DNA of 64,000 nucleotides. Source: Massilia rhizosphaerae. Lineage in GTDB: Bacteria; Pseudomonadota; Gammaproteobacteria; Burkholderiales; Burkholderiaceae_D. Position numbers and translations under genes: made by a program. The stretch lies in NCBI RefSeq assembly GCF_016093545.1, contig NZ_JADKYX010000016.1:111920-175919 (forward strand). Direction: 5' to 3'. Of this stretch, positions 23,446-32,244 are shown one piece after another (position 1 is the stretch's first letter; each line of letters begins with the position of its first letter). Below the pieces are notes generated by a model. The model was not told the DNA's origin and ran no database searches. It worked only from the letters and a program-made list of their open reading frames with translations.

Positions 23446-24774
23446 ATGAGACCGCTGCGCTTTACCCTGACTACAATTTCCCTGGCGCTATGCGCGGCGC
23501 TGCCCGCCGCGGCCGCGACCGCCGATTCGGCAAGTGTTGCTCCAATGCATCACGTGTATTGGTCGCGCAACGCCAATATCTACGAAGTCAACATCCGGCA
23601 ATACACGCCGGAGGGCACGATCAGGGCATTCGCGCAGCATCTGCCGCGCCTCAAGAAGATGGGCGTCGACATCCTGTGGCTGATGCCGATCCAGCCGATC
23701 GGCGAAAAGAACCGCAAGGGCACGCTGGGCAGCTATTACGCCGTGCGCGACTACACGGCGGTGAACCCGGAGTTCGGCACGCTCGCCGACCTGAAGGCCC
23801 TCGTCAAGCAGGCGCACGGCCTCGGCATGCACGTGATCATCGACTGGGTCGCGAACCACACGGCGTTCGACAATCCGTGGACGACGGAGCACAGCGACTG
23901 GTATCTCAAGAACGCCAAGGGCGAGATCTATCCCGTGACCTACACGGATGGCGCCGAGCCCGAGTACTGGACGGACGTGACGGGCCTCGACTACAGCAAG
24001 CCCGGCCTGTGGAAAGGCATGACGGACGCGATGCTGTACTGGGTGCGCGAGGCCGATATCGACGGCTTCCGCTGCGACGTCGCCGGCAAGGTGCCGACGC
24101 CGTTCTGGAACCAGGCCCGCGCCGCGCTCGACCGCGTGAAACCCGTGTTCATGCTGGCCGAGGCCGACAAGCCCGAGCTGCACGAGCACGCCTTCGACAT
24201 GACCTATGGCTGGGACACCAAGGACTTGTTCAAGGCGATCGCGAAAGGCAAGGCGGACGCGCGCGCGCTCGCCGACTTCGTCGAACACCCGCCGAAAGCC
24301 TTCCCGCCGGGCGCCTACCGCATGCGCTTCACGAGCAACCACGACGAGAATTCCTGGGCCGGCAGCGACGTCGAACTGTACGGCCCCGCGTTCAAGGCGA
24401 TGGCCGTGCTGGCCGCCACCTTGCCCGGCATGCCGCTGATTTATGGCGGCCAGGAATCGGGCCTCGACAAGCGCATCCAGTTCTTCGAGAAGGACCCGAT
24501 CCAGTGGAAGGACTACGCCTACGCGCCCTTCTACACGCAACTGCTTGCGCTCAAGCACGCGAATCCGGCGCTATGGAACGGCCAGTACGGCGCCCCCGTG
24601 CAAGTCCTACAAACGGGCAACGACAAGGTGTTCGCATTCCGCCGCGCACTGCGGGGCGACACCGTGCAGGTGACGGTCAACGTGTCGAACGAAGCGCAGC
24701 GCTTTACCCTGCCCGGCGGCAAGGCGCAGACGCTGGCCGCATGGGATTACCGGATCGACGCGCACGGCAAATGA
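23446..24774 (+). CDS. GH13 alpha-amylase family glycosidase (exported)
   Basis: 442 residues with a signal peptide (cleavage near AAAATADS). GH13 regions are in order: DWVANH (133-138), GFRCDVAG with nucleophile Asp211, MLAEADKP with acid/base Glu239, and FTSNHDENS with Asp300. The early (beta/alpha)8 barrel has LPRLKKMGVDILWLMPIQPI. There is no separate calcium-rich B domain of large size, and a short C-terminal beta domain closes the protein. It probably hydrolyses alpha-glucans in the periplasm or outside the cell. It is followed by a convergent XRE regulator. Confidence 0.88.
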   Translation: MRPLRFTLTTISLALCAALPAAAATADSASVAPMHHVYWSRNANIYEVNIRQYTPEGTIRAFAQHLPRLKKMGVDILWLMPIQPIGEKNRKGTLGSYYAVRDYTAVNPEFGTLADLKALVKQAHGLGMHVIIDWVANHTAFDNPWTTEHSDWYLKNAKGEIYPVTYTDGAEPEYWTDVTGLDYSKPGLWKGMTDAMLYWVREADIDGFRCDVAGKVPTPFWNQARAALDRVKPVFMLAEADKPELHEHAFDMTYGWDTKDLFKAIAKGKADARALADFVEHPPKAFPPGAYRMRFTSNHDENSWAGSDVELYGPAFKAMAVLAATLPGMPLIYGGQESGLDKRIQFFEKDPIQWKDYAYAPFYTQLLALKHANPALWNGQYGAPVQVLQTGNDKVFAFRRALRGDTVQVTVNVSNEAQRFTLPGGKAQTLAAWDYRIDAHGK

Positions 24775-24801
24775 CGGCCGGCGGTGCGCGGCGCGTTGCG
24801 G

Positions 24802-25533
24802 TCACCGCCGCAGCGCCGTGAACCCGGCCGGCTCCCATTCTCGCAGCGCCAGCAGCAGGCCGCTGCCGCGTCGCTTGGGCAGCGGCGACGCCAGGCTTTC
24901 CTCGTGCAACTCGGCGAAGCGGGCGCGCAGCCGGCGCAGCTCGACCTGCATGGCCGCGAGCGCGCTTTCCGTCAGCATGCCGTGCGTGAAGGCGAGCGTC
25001 TCGTCGGCGCGGTCGAAGCGGCCGTCGAGGAAATCGGCCAGGCCCTGCGTGCGGAAATACTGGCGGATGGGGCCGCCTTGCAGCCAGTCGAAATCGCGCG
25101 CCACGTTCAGGCGGATGCGGTTGCCCGGCATCAGCGCGATCAGGTGCAGGCGATCGAGGTGCAGCAGCTTTTGCAGGCACTCGGCCTCGGTGAGGCGGTA
25201 GACGGCGAGGATGTCCGCCATCGTCCAGTGATTCAGCGCGCAGGCGGCGACGAGCAGCAGCTTGGTGTCGGACACGAGTTCCTTTTCCTGCGCCGCGCTC
25301 AAGGTGTGCAAGCGCGTGCCGGACAGCGCCGCTTCCTGCGCGAGCTCGGCCAGGGTGAAGCCGAGCATATTGCCGATCTCGATGAGGCGATCGACGCCGA
25401 GCGTGTCCGACGTCAGCAGGCGCTTGACGCTCGCCTCCGACAGGCCCAGCGTGGCGGCCACGTCGCGATACGTTTTTCCTTGCAGCTTGAGCTGACGCTT
25501 GATCGTCGTGAGTAATTGCGTGACTTCAGACAT
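24802..25533 (-). CDS. XRE-family helix-turn-helix regulator with C-terminal domain
   Basis: 243 residues from the start at 25533. The HTH lies at about residues 8-60 (GKTYRDVAATLGLSEASVKR with LGVDRLIEIGNMLGFTLAEL). The remaining 180 residues are a helical and mixed region of unknown type, including LYRLTEAECLQKLLHLDRL. This full-length architecture is common in Burkholderiales as an XRE-family regulator. The target is not predictable; it ends 28 bp from the convergent amylase gene. Confidence 0.75.
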   Translation of the reverse strand: MSEVTQLLTTIKRQLKLQGKTYRDVAATLGLSEASVKRLLTSDTLGVDRLIEIGNMLGFTLAELAQEAALSGTRLHTLSAAQEKELVSDTKLLLVAACALNHWTMADILAVYRLTEAECLQKLLHLDRLHLIALMPGNRIRLNVARDFDWLQGGPIRQYFRTQGLADFLDGRFDRADETLAFTHGMLTESALAAMQVELRRLRARFAELHEESLASPLPKRRGSGLLLALREWEPAGFTALRR

Positions 25534-25623
25534 GGTCGCGGATTCCGATACGACCTTCGATCGTAGCATGTGCTGCCCGCGAGGTCCCGCCTGCGCGGGG
25601 GACCTCATCGCATCCTCTTTCCT

Positions 25624-26229
25624 TCACCCCTGCCTGGCGCGCTTGCGCAGGCGGCCGATCAGGGCCAGGCCGGCGCCGATGAGCGCCAGGCTGCCCGGTT
25701 CCGGCACCGAGGCTGGAGAATTCGGCGGGAGAAAGACGGTCAGGCCGGAATTCGGATTTTCCAGGTAGGCCAGCAGGTGGGGCTCGATCGTTCCCACCGT
25801 CACGGTGCCGGACAGGATCTGGTGCGTCACCGGCGGATTCGACGAAAACGTCTCCAAATAGGTCTCGAACGAATTGGGAGCCAGCGCGAACGTACCGGGC
25901 GCAGGACCCGCCATGAAGGACAGACCGATCATGCTGTCGTTGACGCCATTATTGCTGGACGTGGCAATAAACCCCGTCGGCTGACCCGGCACATAATTCG
26001 ATACGCCAATGATCGTTGAATCGAAGTTGGGGATGAAGCGGTTCGACAAGGTCGCCAAATTGAACCAGACGATGCCCCCCGAATGCGAGTCCTGCACGAA
26101 CGAGCCCGAAAAGGCATTGAACGGATCGTCCGCATAAGTCACGTTCGAAATATCGTATTGCACCCAAGCCGCGGAGGCGGACAGTGAAAATACGCAGGCG
26201 GCAGCCAGCACGAACAGTTTTTTGAACAC
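25624..26229 (-). CDS. PEP-CTERM sorting domain protein
   Basis: 201 residues from a GTG start at 26229, chosen because it has AAGGAG; the in-frame upstream ATG has no site and spoils the signal peptide. The signal peptide is cleaved at SASAA. The C-terminus is a canonical PEP-CTERM tripartite signal: VPEPGSLALIGAGLALIGRL followed by RKRARQG. It should be cleaved and anchored or released by an exosortase encoded elsewhere. The mature domain is a beta-rich, Asn/Ser-rich region of unknown fold. Such proteins are linked to exopolysaccharide and biofilm. Confidence 0.85.
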   Translation of the reverse strand: MFKKLFVLAAACVFSLSASAAWVQYDISNVTYADDPFNAFSGSFVQDSHSGGIVWFNLATLSNRFIPNFDSTIIGVSNYVPGQPTGFIATSSNNGVNDSMIGLSFMAGPAPGTFALAPNSFETYLETFSSNPPVTHQILSGTVTVGTIEPHLLAYLENPNSGLTVFLPPNSPASVPEPGSLALIGAGLALIGRLRKRARQG

Positions 26230-26433
26230 GGGTGACTCCTTGTTATGATGGGACTGACTTTTAAGCAATATTTGTACCCATCTAAAAATTAACTAGAAAT
26301 CAATACGATAGATCGCCCAACGATGACAGTCTGCGCAACACTGTAATATTTCCCGACATAAATCTTGCATACCGCATACGTTCGAGTCGGGTGATGAGAC
26401 GTCCCGCCGCATGACACGGCGGGACGATGCGGC

Positions 26434-28044
26434 TTACTGGCAGCCGGCGATCTTGAACGACGCGATGCGCGTGCTCCAGTTGAAGGTGCCGTTGGCCGGC
26501 AGGTACTCGCTGGTGAACCAGAACGTGCAATCGTCGACCGGGTCGAGCGCCATCGTCGAATAATCGCCCCAGCGGCTCAGGTTCTGCAGCTGCGAGCCAT
26601 TGCCCTGCAGGATGGTGGTTTCGTTCGACAGCGTATTCAGCGCATCGGTCGACAGGCGGGTCGCGTAGCGGATGCCCGGATGCAGCGTCGAGCTCGACGT
26701 GCTGTAGCCGAGCGCCATATTGCCCATCTTGTCCATCGCGATGCTGCCCATCCAGCGGAACGTCGAGTCCGGCGCATACGTCGATTGCTGGTACACGGTC
26801 GGCGTGGCGGCCGTCAGGTTGCGCAGCTCATACCAGCGCACGGCGGCATAGGTGCTCTTGCGCCGGGTGCCCACGGCGACCGAGTGATTGACCACGAGCG
26901 ATTCGTAGCTGCCGAAATTGCGATAAGCCAGGCGATACATCAAACGGTCGGCCAGCGAGTCGAGCTGCTGCGACGTGCCGGCCTGCGGGATGCACGTGCC
27001 GCCGCCGCATGCCGCGTTGAAGGCCGTGACCGGCACCGCGACCGGCGTGCTCAGCGTGGAATTGGCCGGGTTCGTCCAGTCCACGTGCATCTTCCAGAAG
27101 TTCAGCGATGACGAGCCCTTGTTCAACATATAGTTCGGCGAACCGGCGGGCGGCAAGGTGGCGCCGTCCAGGTCGGCCGGCAGCACGCCGCCGTAGCTGG
27201 TCGACAACTGGAAGCATTGTTGCGTCGCCGCGGCGCCGCTCAGCATGCTGTTGCGGTCGTAGGCGCACAGGCGGGCGCCCGCGAAGCTATTGCCGTTGAA
27301 CATGTTGAACGTGACGTAATACGCGTCGGGCCAGACGCCGGCCTTGGGATAGTCCGGGAAATTGGTGTACTGGAAGGCGTAGCGATACCAGCCGCCCGTC
27401 GCATCCGACGTCTGCGACACGGCGACGCACTGGTAGTACGGACCGCCGCTCGGCACCGCGAACTGCATCATGACCCAGCGGTTGGCGATGCGGTCGTACT
27501 TCACGATCGGATCGCCGTCGTTCTGCGTCTCGCATGGGCCGCCGAAGCCCGACCACAGCGTGTTGCCCGCCACCGGACCGTAGACGGCCGCGCCGGTGCT
27601 CTTGTCGAACACCGCGAACGAGGAATTCACCCACTGCACGTATTGCGTCGCACCGACCGCGCCGGTGGTGTCCGGCGGCGCGGCATTCACCGTAAACTGG
27701 CCCTGCGGGCCCGTGAAGCCGTTGCCCACGCCATCGAACCCCATGCCGGGAATGGTCGACGCGGCGCCCGACACGTGCGCGCCCTGCGTTGCCGCGTCCT
27801 GCACGAAGCCCGGCGCGTCGATGTGGGGGATTTGCTTCCACTCCCTTTCGTGTTTGCTGCCGTCGTAGTCGTCCGGCTTGGGCATCACGCCCCGCAGACT
27901 CGGCAAATGGTCATGGGTGATGGCCGGGGTGACTTCGGCGCCGTTCGTGGCGGCGGCGTTGCCGTTCGCCGCGTGGGCGGCAAGGGGCAACAGGGATGCG
28001 GCGCACGCCGCAAGGAGCAGGACACGGTCAGTCGCAAAACGCAT
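26434..28044 (-). CDS. Large exported protein of unknown function
   Basis: 536 residues. The signal peptide is cleaved near AAHAANG (residue 26); the start at 28044 has GGAGG. The mature protein is rich in Asn, Thr, Ser and aromatics. It carries PPDTTGAVGATQYVQWVNSS and NDGDPIVKYDRIANRWVMMQ, repeated short beta motifs as in beta-propeller or sialidase-like secreted proteins, and Cys residues that may form disulphides (GGGTCIPQ, CDTF-like DDCTFW). I do not recognise a named family. It is monocistronic, with a well-formed promoter and a leader hairpin upstream. Confidence 0.75.
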   Translation of the reverse strand: MRFATDRVLLLAACAASLLPLAAHAANGNAAATNGAEVTPAITHDHLPSLRGVMPKPDDYDGSKHEREWKQIPHIDAPGFVQDAATQGAHVSGAASTIPGMGFDGVGNGFTGPQGQFTVNAAPPDTTGAVGATQYVQWVNSSFAVFDKSTGAAVYGPVAGNTLWSGFGGPCETQNDGDPIVKYDRIANRWVMMQFAVPSGGPYYQCVAVSQTSDATGGWYRYAFQYTNFPDYPKAGVWPDAYYVTFNMFNGNSFAGARLCAYDRNSMLSGAAATQQCFQLSTSYGGVLPADLDGATLPPAGSPNYMLNKGSSSLNFWKMHVDWTNPANSTLSTPVAVPVTAFNAACGGGTCIPQAGTSQQLDSLADRLMYRLAYRNFGSYESLVVNHSVAVGTRRKSTYAAVRWYELRNLTAATPTVYQQSTYAPDSTFRWMGSIAMDKMGNMALGYSTSSSTLHPGIRYATRLSTDALNTLSNETTILQGNGSQLQNLSRWGDYSTMALDPVDDCTFWFTSEYLPANGTFNWSTRIASFKIAGCQ

Positions 28045-28071
28045 GAATTCCTCCAATGGATGTGGGAGTCG

Positions 28072-28118
28072 GACCGTTAGCGAGAGCGCGCAAATGTCTT
28101 GCGGGATATCTAACGGTC
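28072..28118 (-). promoter_or_regulatory. Leader inverted repeat upstream of the 26434-28044 gene
   Basis: GACCGTTAG (28072-28080) and CTAACGGTC (28110-28118) are perfectly inverted with a 29-base gap. The pair falls inside the predicted 5' leader, between the promoter at 28146-28174 and the start codon, and could be a mRNA hairpin or an operator. The rest of 28175-28394 shows nothing else. Confidence 0.4.
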
Positions 28119-28145
28119 TCAGCCAGAATGGCTCACGGCAGTATA

Positions 28146-28174
28146 TGTATAAAAATGTAATTTGAACACGACAA
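28146..28174 (-). promoter_or_regulatory. Sigma-70 promoter of the secreted unknown gene
   Basis: On the minus strand TTGTCG (28174-28169), 17 bp, TATACA (28151-28146) in an AT-rich patch. It would give a leader of about 95 bases to the start at 28044. Confidence 0.55.
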
Positions 28175-28394
28175 TTTTTTACAAACACATGATCTGCGGT
28201 TACGTTTTGTGATAGCTCAATTGTGCTTGGGAACTCCGCCAGACGTTGAGGCGGCACAAGATGGCGCTCGACGTGCGGTGGCCAGTCGGGACGTTTGCGA
28301 AGGGAATGGATTGATGCGGCACAACAAGTGCCGGACCGCCCCCGGCGGCGCGAAGACGTGGGCTTCGGACCCGGAGGGCGGTCGCCGGCGATCC

Positions 28395-28937
28395 TCAGGC
28401 AACGAGGGTCGCGTTTGCCGGCTTTGCCGCCGGGATGACGATCGCCGAGTGGGCGGCAACCATGCCGACGTGCCGGGGCACCTCGATGGAAACGGTGGAC
28501 TTCGCCGCTTCGGCCTTGAGCCGATAATTCTGGTACGCGGGGATCGCAATGGCGGCAAGAACGCCGACAACGAAGGCCACTGGGAAAAACAGGACGAGCA
28601 CCCGGATCGCGATGTGCACGGGCTCGCTCATCACGCCGCTATTGTATTTCCTGGCCCAGCTTTCCTGGCTCATGAAGGCGTATATGAACGTCTCGACGAG
28701 GGCGATCAGGCCCGGAATCCCCGTCCAGCAAAACAGGATGTAGAAAATCCCCGTGATCGGGCTGCGCAGGTAGAACCGGTGAATGCCGATGCCGCCGACG
28801 AATGCCGCCAGCACTGCCGCCACGCTCTGGCTCTTGATATTCCCCACGGCGGCCGCCTGTTGGCATCCACAATGCGGGCATGAAACGGCCGTTTCATGAA
28901 TCTCCTTACCGCAGCCCCTGCAAAACACCATTGCCAT
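28395..28937 (-). CDS. Zinc-ribbon TM2 domain protein with pilin-like C-terminal segment
   Basis: 180 residues. An N-terminal zinc ribbon (CRGCGKEIHETAVSCPHCGC) is followed by a TM2 domain with GGIGIHRFYLRSPITGIFYI and TGIPGLIALVETFIYAFMSQ, then a further hydrophobic helix. That helix reads FVVGVLAAIAIPAYQNYRLK, which is almost identical in pattern to the N-terminal helix of type IV pilins, but it sits at about residues 120-145. The tail is Ala/Val-rich. Inner membrane; function unknown. The Zn-ribbon/TM2/pilin-like combination is unusual (see findings). Confidence 0.75.
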   Translation of the reverse strand: MAMVFCRGCGKEIHETAVSCPHCGCQQAAAVGNIKSQSVAAVLAAFVGGIGIHRFYLRSPITGIFYILFCWTGIPGLIALVETFIYAFMSQESWARKYNSGVMSEPVHIAIRVLVLFFPVAFVVGVLAAIAIPAYQNYRLKAEAAKSTVSIEVPRHVGMVAAHSAIVIPAAKPANATLVA

Positions 28938-29214
28938 GCGTCCTCCAACAAGTCGATTTCAAACAGACAATTAATGTTGCAGAGTACCGCATGTATTTCA
29001 TTTTGACAACAGACGAAACGGTGCGAATATCGACGCCGGCATATCGGGCAATCCTGATTGCGCCTCAGGAAACGCTGATTTTCCGGCCCATGTTCCCCGG
29101 CTGATCGGCCGGCGGCCAAATACCGCAATTGGAATTTGTTGCACACAGAAAACATTCTTGATAAACTTTATATTTACAATATCGGGCCATGTTTCTCGTG
29201 AATTACCAAGCATT

Positions 29215-32190
29215 ATGAAACGACACGCCCCCACGACATTGGGCGGGAGATGGGTTTGCTGGTGGCTCTTGTATTGGATCCTGTCTGCCGCCCCGGCCTG
29301 CGGCCAGCAATTACCCCTGCGTTACTACGGCCAGGCCGAGGGGCTGAAAAATCTTTCGGTGAACGCGCTGGCCCAGGATCGTTTCGGGTATCTGTGGGCC
29401 GGCACCGAGAATGGTCTATTCCGATTCGATGGCGATCGATTCCGCCAGGTCGAGATTGACGCTGCCGCCGACGGGGCGGCACAGGTCAACGCCCTGCTCT
29501 CCGACAAAGACGGCCGCATCTGGGCGGGGACGGATTCCGGCTTGTATGTGCGGGAAAACGGCCGTTTCACGGAAGTGCGCCTGGATCCACGCCATGCGCT
29601 GTCGACGATCAATACCGACAAGAACCTCTCGTTCCTGCCCGACGGCACCTTATTGGTCATCAGCAACGACAAGCTCTACGATGTCCGGGCCCGGCATGGC
29701 GGCTGGACGGCGTCGGCGCACTTCAGCGACGACCGGATCCGGGCCACGCCCGATCTGGCATTCGCGCACAGCGTGCTGGCGACGCGCGACGGCACCATCT
29801 GGCTGGCCACGCGCAAGAGCAACCGCAACGTGCTGTTTCGCATCCGCCGGGACGAGGTGGAGAAGTTCGGCGCGCGGGCCGGCCTGCCGAACGATTACTG
29901 GTCCGGACTGATCGAAGGTCCGCGCGGGGAGCTGTGGGTACGCAGCATTAACAAGCTGACGTATCTGGCACCCGGCGCAAGCCGCTTCGTCGACCGCACG
30001 GGCAACCTGGCCGTGTCGCGCCAACTGCCGAGCTACACGCCGCTGGCCCTCGATCGCGAAGGACGATTGCTGGGAAGCGGCGTCGAGGGCCTGTTTCGCG
30101 GCACCGGCGCACCCTGGACCGTGTTCGGCCCCGCGGAAGGCCTGGATACGGATGGCGGCATCAACGCGCTGCTGGTGGACCGCGACGGCGATCTCTGGAT
30201 AGGGTTCGCCGGCCGCGGCCTGGCCCACTGGCGCGGCTACCGCCTGCTCAGCAACTGGACGCGGCAACAAGGCCTGCCCAGCAGCGACATCTGGTCCATG
30301 CTGCGCAGCGGCGACGGCAGCATGCTGATCGGTACGGGCGGAGGCATCGCCCGCTTCGATCCGTCGCGCAGGCGTTTCCAGCCGATCGCCGTCGACAGCA
30401 AGGAATTGAACGGACAGTGGAGTGCGCTCGCCGAGGATGCGGACGGCAATCTCTGGGCCGGCACGTTCTCGGCCTACCTGATGCGGCGCGACCGGAAGAC
30501 GGGCGTGACCGCCACGGTGACACGCTTGTCCACGATCCTGCGCATCGTCTTCGACAAGCTGGGACGGATGTGGGTGGCGACGACCGATGGCCTGTACCTG
30601 CTGGCCGATCCGCTGCACCAACGCGTCCCCGAACGTTACAGGAAGATGGAAGACATCATCGGTACGGCGCACGCCAGCTTTACCGGCGTGTGCCGTACCG
30701 CGGACGGCCGGTTGTGGTTCCTGTCCGATGCGGGCCTGGCCGTCCTCGACGGCGACAAATGGACTGCCGTCGCCATGCACGCGACGGGCAAGCGCAAGCC
30801 CGATGAAATGACCTGCGAGCCGGACGAGCTTTGGCTGACGGACCGCGATGGCAGCACCATCTGGCGCACGGGGGCCTTGTCCGGCCAGGCGTCCGGTCTC
30901 GCGCTGAAGCCGGTGCCGGACGTGCCGCCGGGCCTGCACGGGCGCACGCTCCAATCCATCCTGGTCGACAGCCGCGGCTGGCTGTGGCTCGGGACGGATG
31001 CCGGCGTCTGGGCCTGGAACGGCAAGCGTTGGCGCTTCCTGGAACAGGAAAGCGGGCTCGTCTGGAATGACCTGAACCAGTTCGCCATCTACGAAGACAG
31101 CCGCGACGCCTCCATCTGGCTGGGTACGTCAAACGGGGTGTCCCACATCGAACACCCCGCGAACCTGTTCGACCGGAATCGTCTGCCCGTGCGCCTGGAA
31201 AGCGTCGGTATCGGCGCGAAGAGTCTGCCGCCGGTGCCGGGCATGACTCTGCCCTGGACCGGCAGCGCGCTGAATTTCACGCTGGCCTCGCCATCGTTCA
31301 CCGACAGGGCCGCACTGCATTATCGCTACCGCCTGCAGGGCCTGGAAGACGATTGGACGGTGACCGACAACCCCGCCCTGCGCTACTCGGCGCTGCCGCC
31401 GGGCGACTACGTGCTGCAGGCATTCGCGGAAAACAGCGCGCTGCAAATCGATTCTGACCTGCTGACATTGCCTTTCCGGGTGACGCCGCCCTGGTGGCGC
31501 AGCGCCTGGTTCTACGCGCTGAGCGCCGTGCTCGCCGTTGCGGCGGCCCGGGCCGCGTTTCGCTGGCGCTTGCGCGTCGTCCTGCGCCGGCAGCGCGAAC
31601 TGGACCAGCTGGTGCGCACCCGCACGGCCGAGCTGGAGGCGTCGCGGGAGGAGCATCGCCTGCGCGCGATGAAAGACGGCTTGACCCAGGCGTGGAACCG
31701 GGGCGCGATGGCGGAGCGCATCACCCAGCAACTCGCGCACATCGACAAGTCCGGCGAGACATTCATCGTCATCCTGCTCGACCTGGACCACTTCAAGCGC
31801 ATCAACGACACGTACGGCCACCTGGCCGGCGACGTCGTACTGAAGGAGGTCGTGCGGCGCCTGCAAGCCGGCCTGCGGCCCGACGATGCCGTCGGACGTT
31901 ACGGCGGCGAGGAATTCATCGTGCTGTTGCCGAACCTGGATGCCGAACGCGGCCAGCCGCGTATCGACGCCCTGCACCGGAGCATCGCCGCGGCGCCCGT
32001 CCAGGTCCCGGATGGGCCCGCGATTCCCGTGACGAGCAGCTTCGGGGTCGCCGTCGCGCGGCCTGGGCGGCAGCAGACGCCGGAGTCGCTGCTGCACGAT
32101 GCGGACGTTGCGCTTTATCGGGCCAAGACCAACGGGCGCAACCGGGTCGAGTATGCGCGGGACGAAGGTCCGCCCGAACCGTCGTCGTAA
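29215..32190 (+). CDS. Two-component-propeller diguanylate cyclase
   Basis: 991 residues. A signal peptide (about 1-36) is followed by roughly fourteen periplasmic propeller repeats (about 45-680, recurring W-GT-G-L/GLFR units such as GYLWAGTENGLFRFDGDRF). Next come a Y_Y_Y domain (about 690-755, YRYRLQGLEDDWTV), one transmembrane helix (about 765-785) and a GGDEF domain with active site RYGGEEF (895-901) and an inhibitory RPDD I-site at 888-891. It senses an external ligand and makes c-di-GMP. The start is uncertain: ATG at 29215 gives the best signal peptide but no strong ribosome site. Monocistronic. Confidence 0.85.
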   Translation: MKRHAPTTLGGRWVCWWLLYWILSAAPACGQQLPLRYYGQAEGLKNLSVNALAQDRFGYLWAGTENGLFRFDGDRFRQVEIDAAADGAAQVNALLSDKDGRIWAGTDSGLYVRENGRFTEVRLDPRHALSTINTDKNLSFLPDGTLLVISNDKLYDVRARHGGWTASAHFSDDRIRATPDLAFAHSVLATRDGTIWLATRKSNRNVLFRIRRDEVEKFGARAGLPNDYWSGLIEGPRGELWVRSINKLTYLAPGASRFVDRTGNLAVSRQLPSYTPLALDREGRLLGSGVEGLFRGTGAPWTVFGPAEGLDTDGGINALLVDRDGDLWIGFAGRGLAHWRGYRLLSNWTRQQGLPSSDIWSMLRSGDGSMLIGTGGGIARFDPSRRRFQPIAVDSKELNGQWSALAEDADGNLWAGTFSAYLMRRDRKTGVTATVTRLSTILRIVFDKLGRMWVATTDGLYLLADPLHQRVPERYRKMEDIIGTAHASFTGVCRTADGRLWFLSDAGLAVLDGDKWTAVAMHATGKRKPDEMTCEPDELWLTDRDGSTIWRTGALSGQASGLALKPVPDVPPGLHGRTLQSILVDSRGWLWLGTDAGVWAWNGKRWRFLEQESGLVWNDLNQFAIYEDSRDASIWLGTSNGVSHIEHPANLFDRNRLPVRLESVGIGAKSLPPVPGMTLPWTGSALNFTLASPSFTDRAALHYRYRLQGLEDDWTVTDNPALRYSALPPGDYVLQAFAENSALQIDSDLLTLPFRVTPPWWRSAWFYALSAVLAVAAARAAFRWRLRVVLRRQRELDQLVRTRTAELEASREEHRLRAMKDGLTQAWNRGAMAERITQQLAHIDKSGETFIVILLDLDHFKRINDTYGHLAGDVVLKEVVRRLQAGLRPDDAVGRYGGEEFIVLLPNLDAERGQPRIDALHRSIAAAPVQVPDGPAIPVTSSFGVAVARPGRQQTPESLLHDADVALYRAKTNGRNRVEYARDEGPPEPSS

Positions 32191-32244
32191 GCGCAGGAAG
32201 GCTTGCGTCCGCCGCCGCCGGAACCGTCCTGCTAGTATGGCGCC

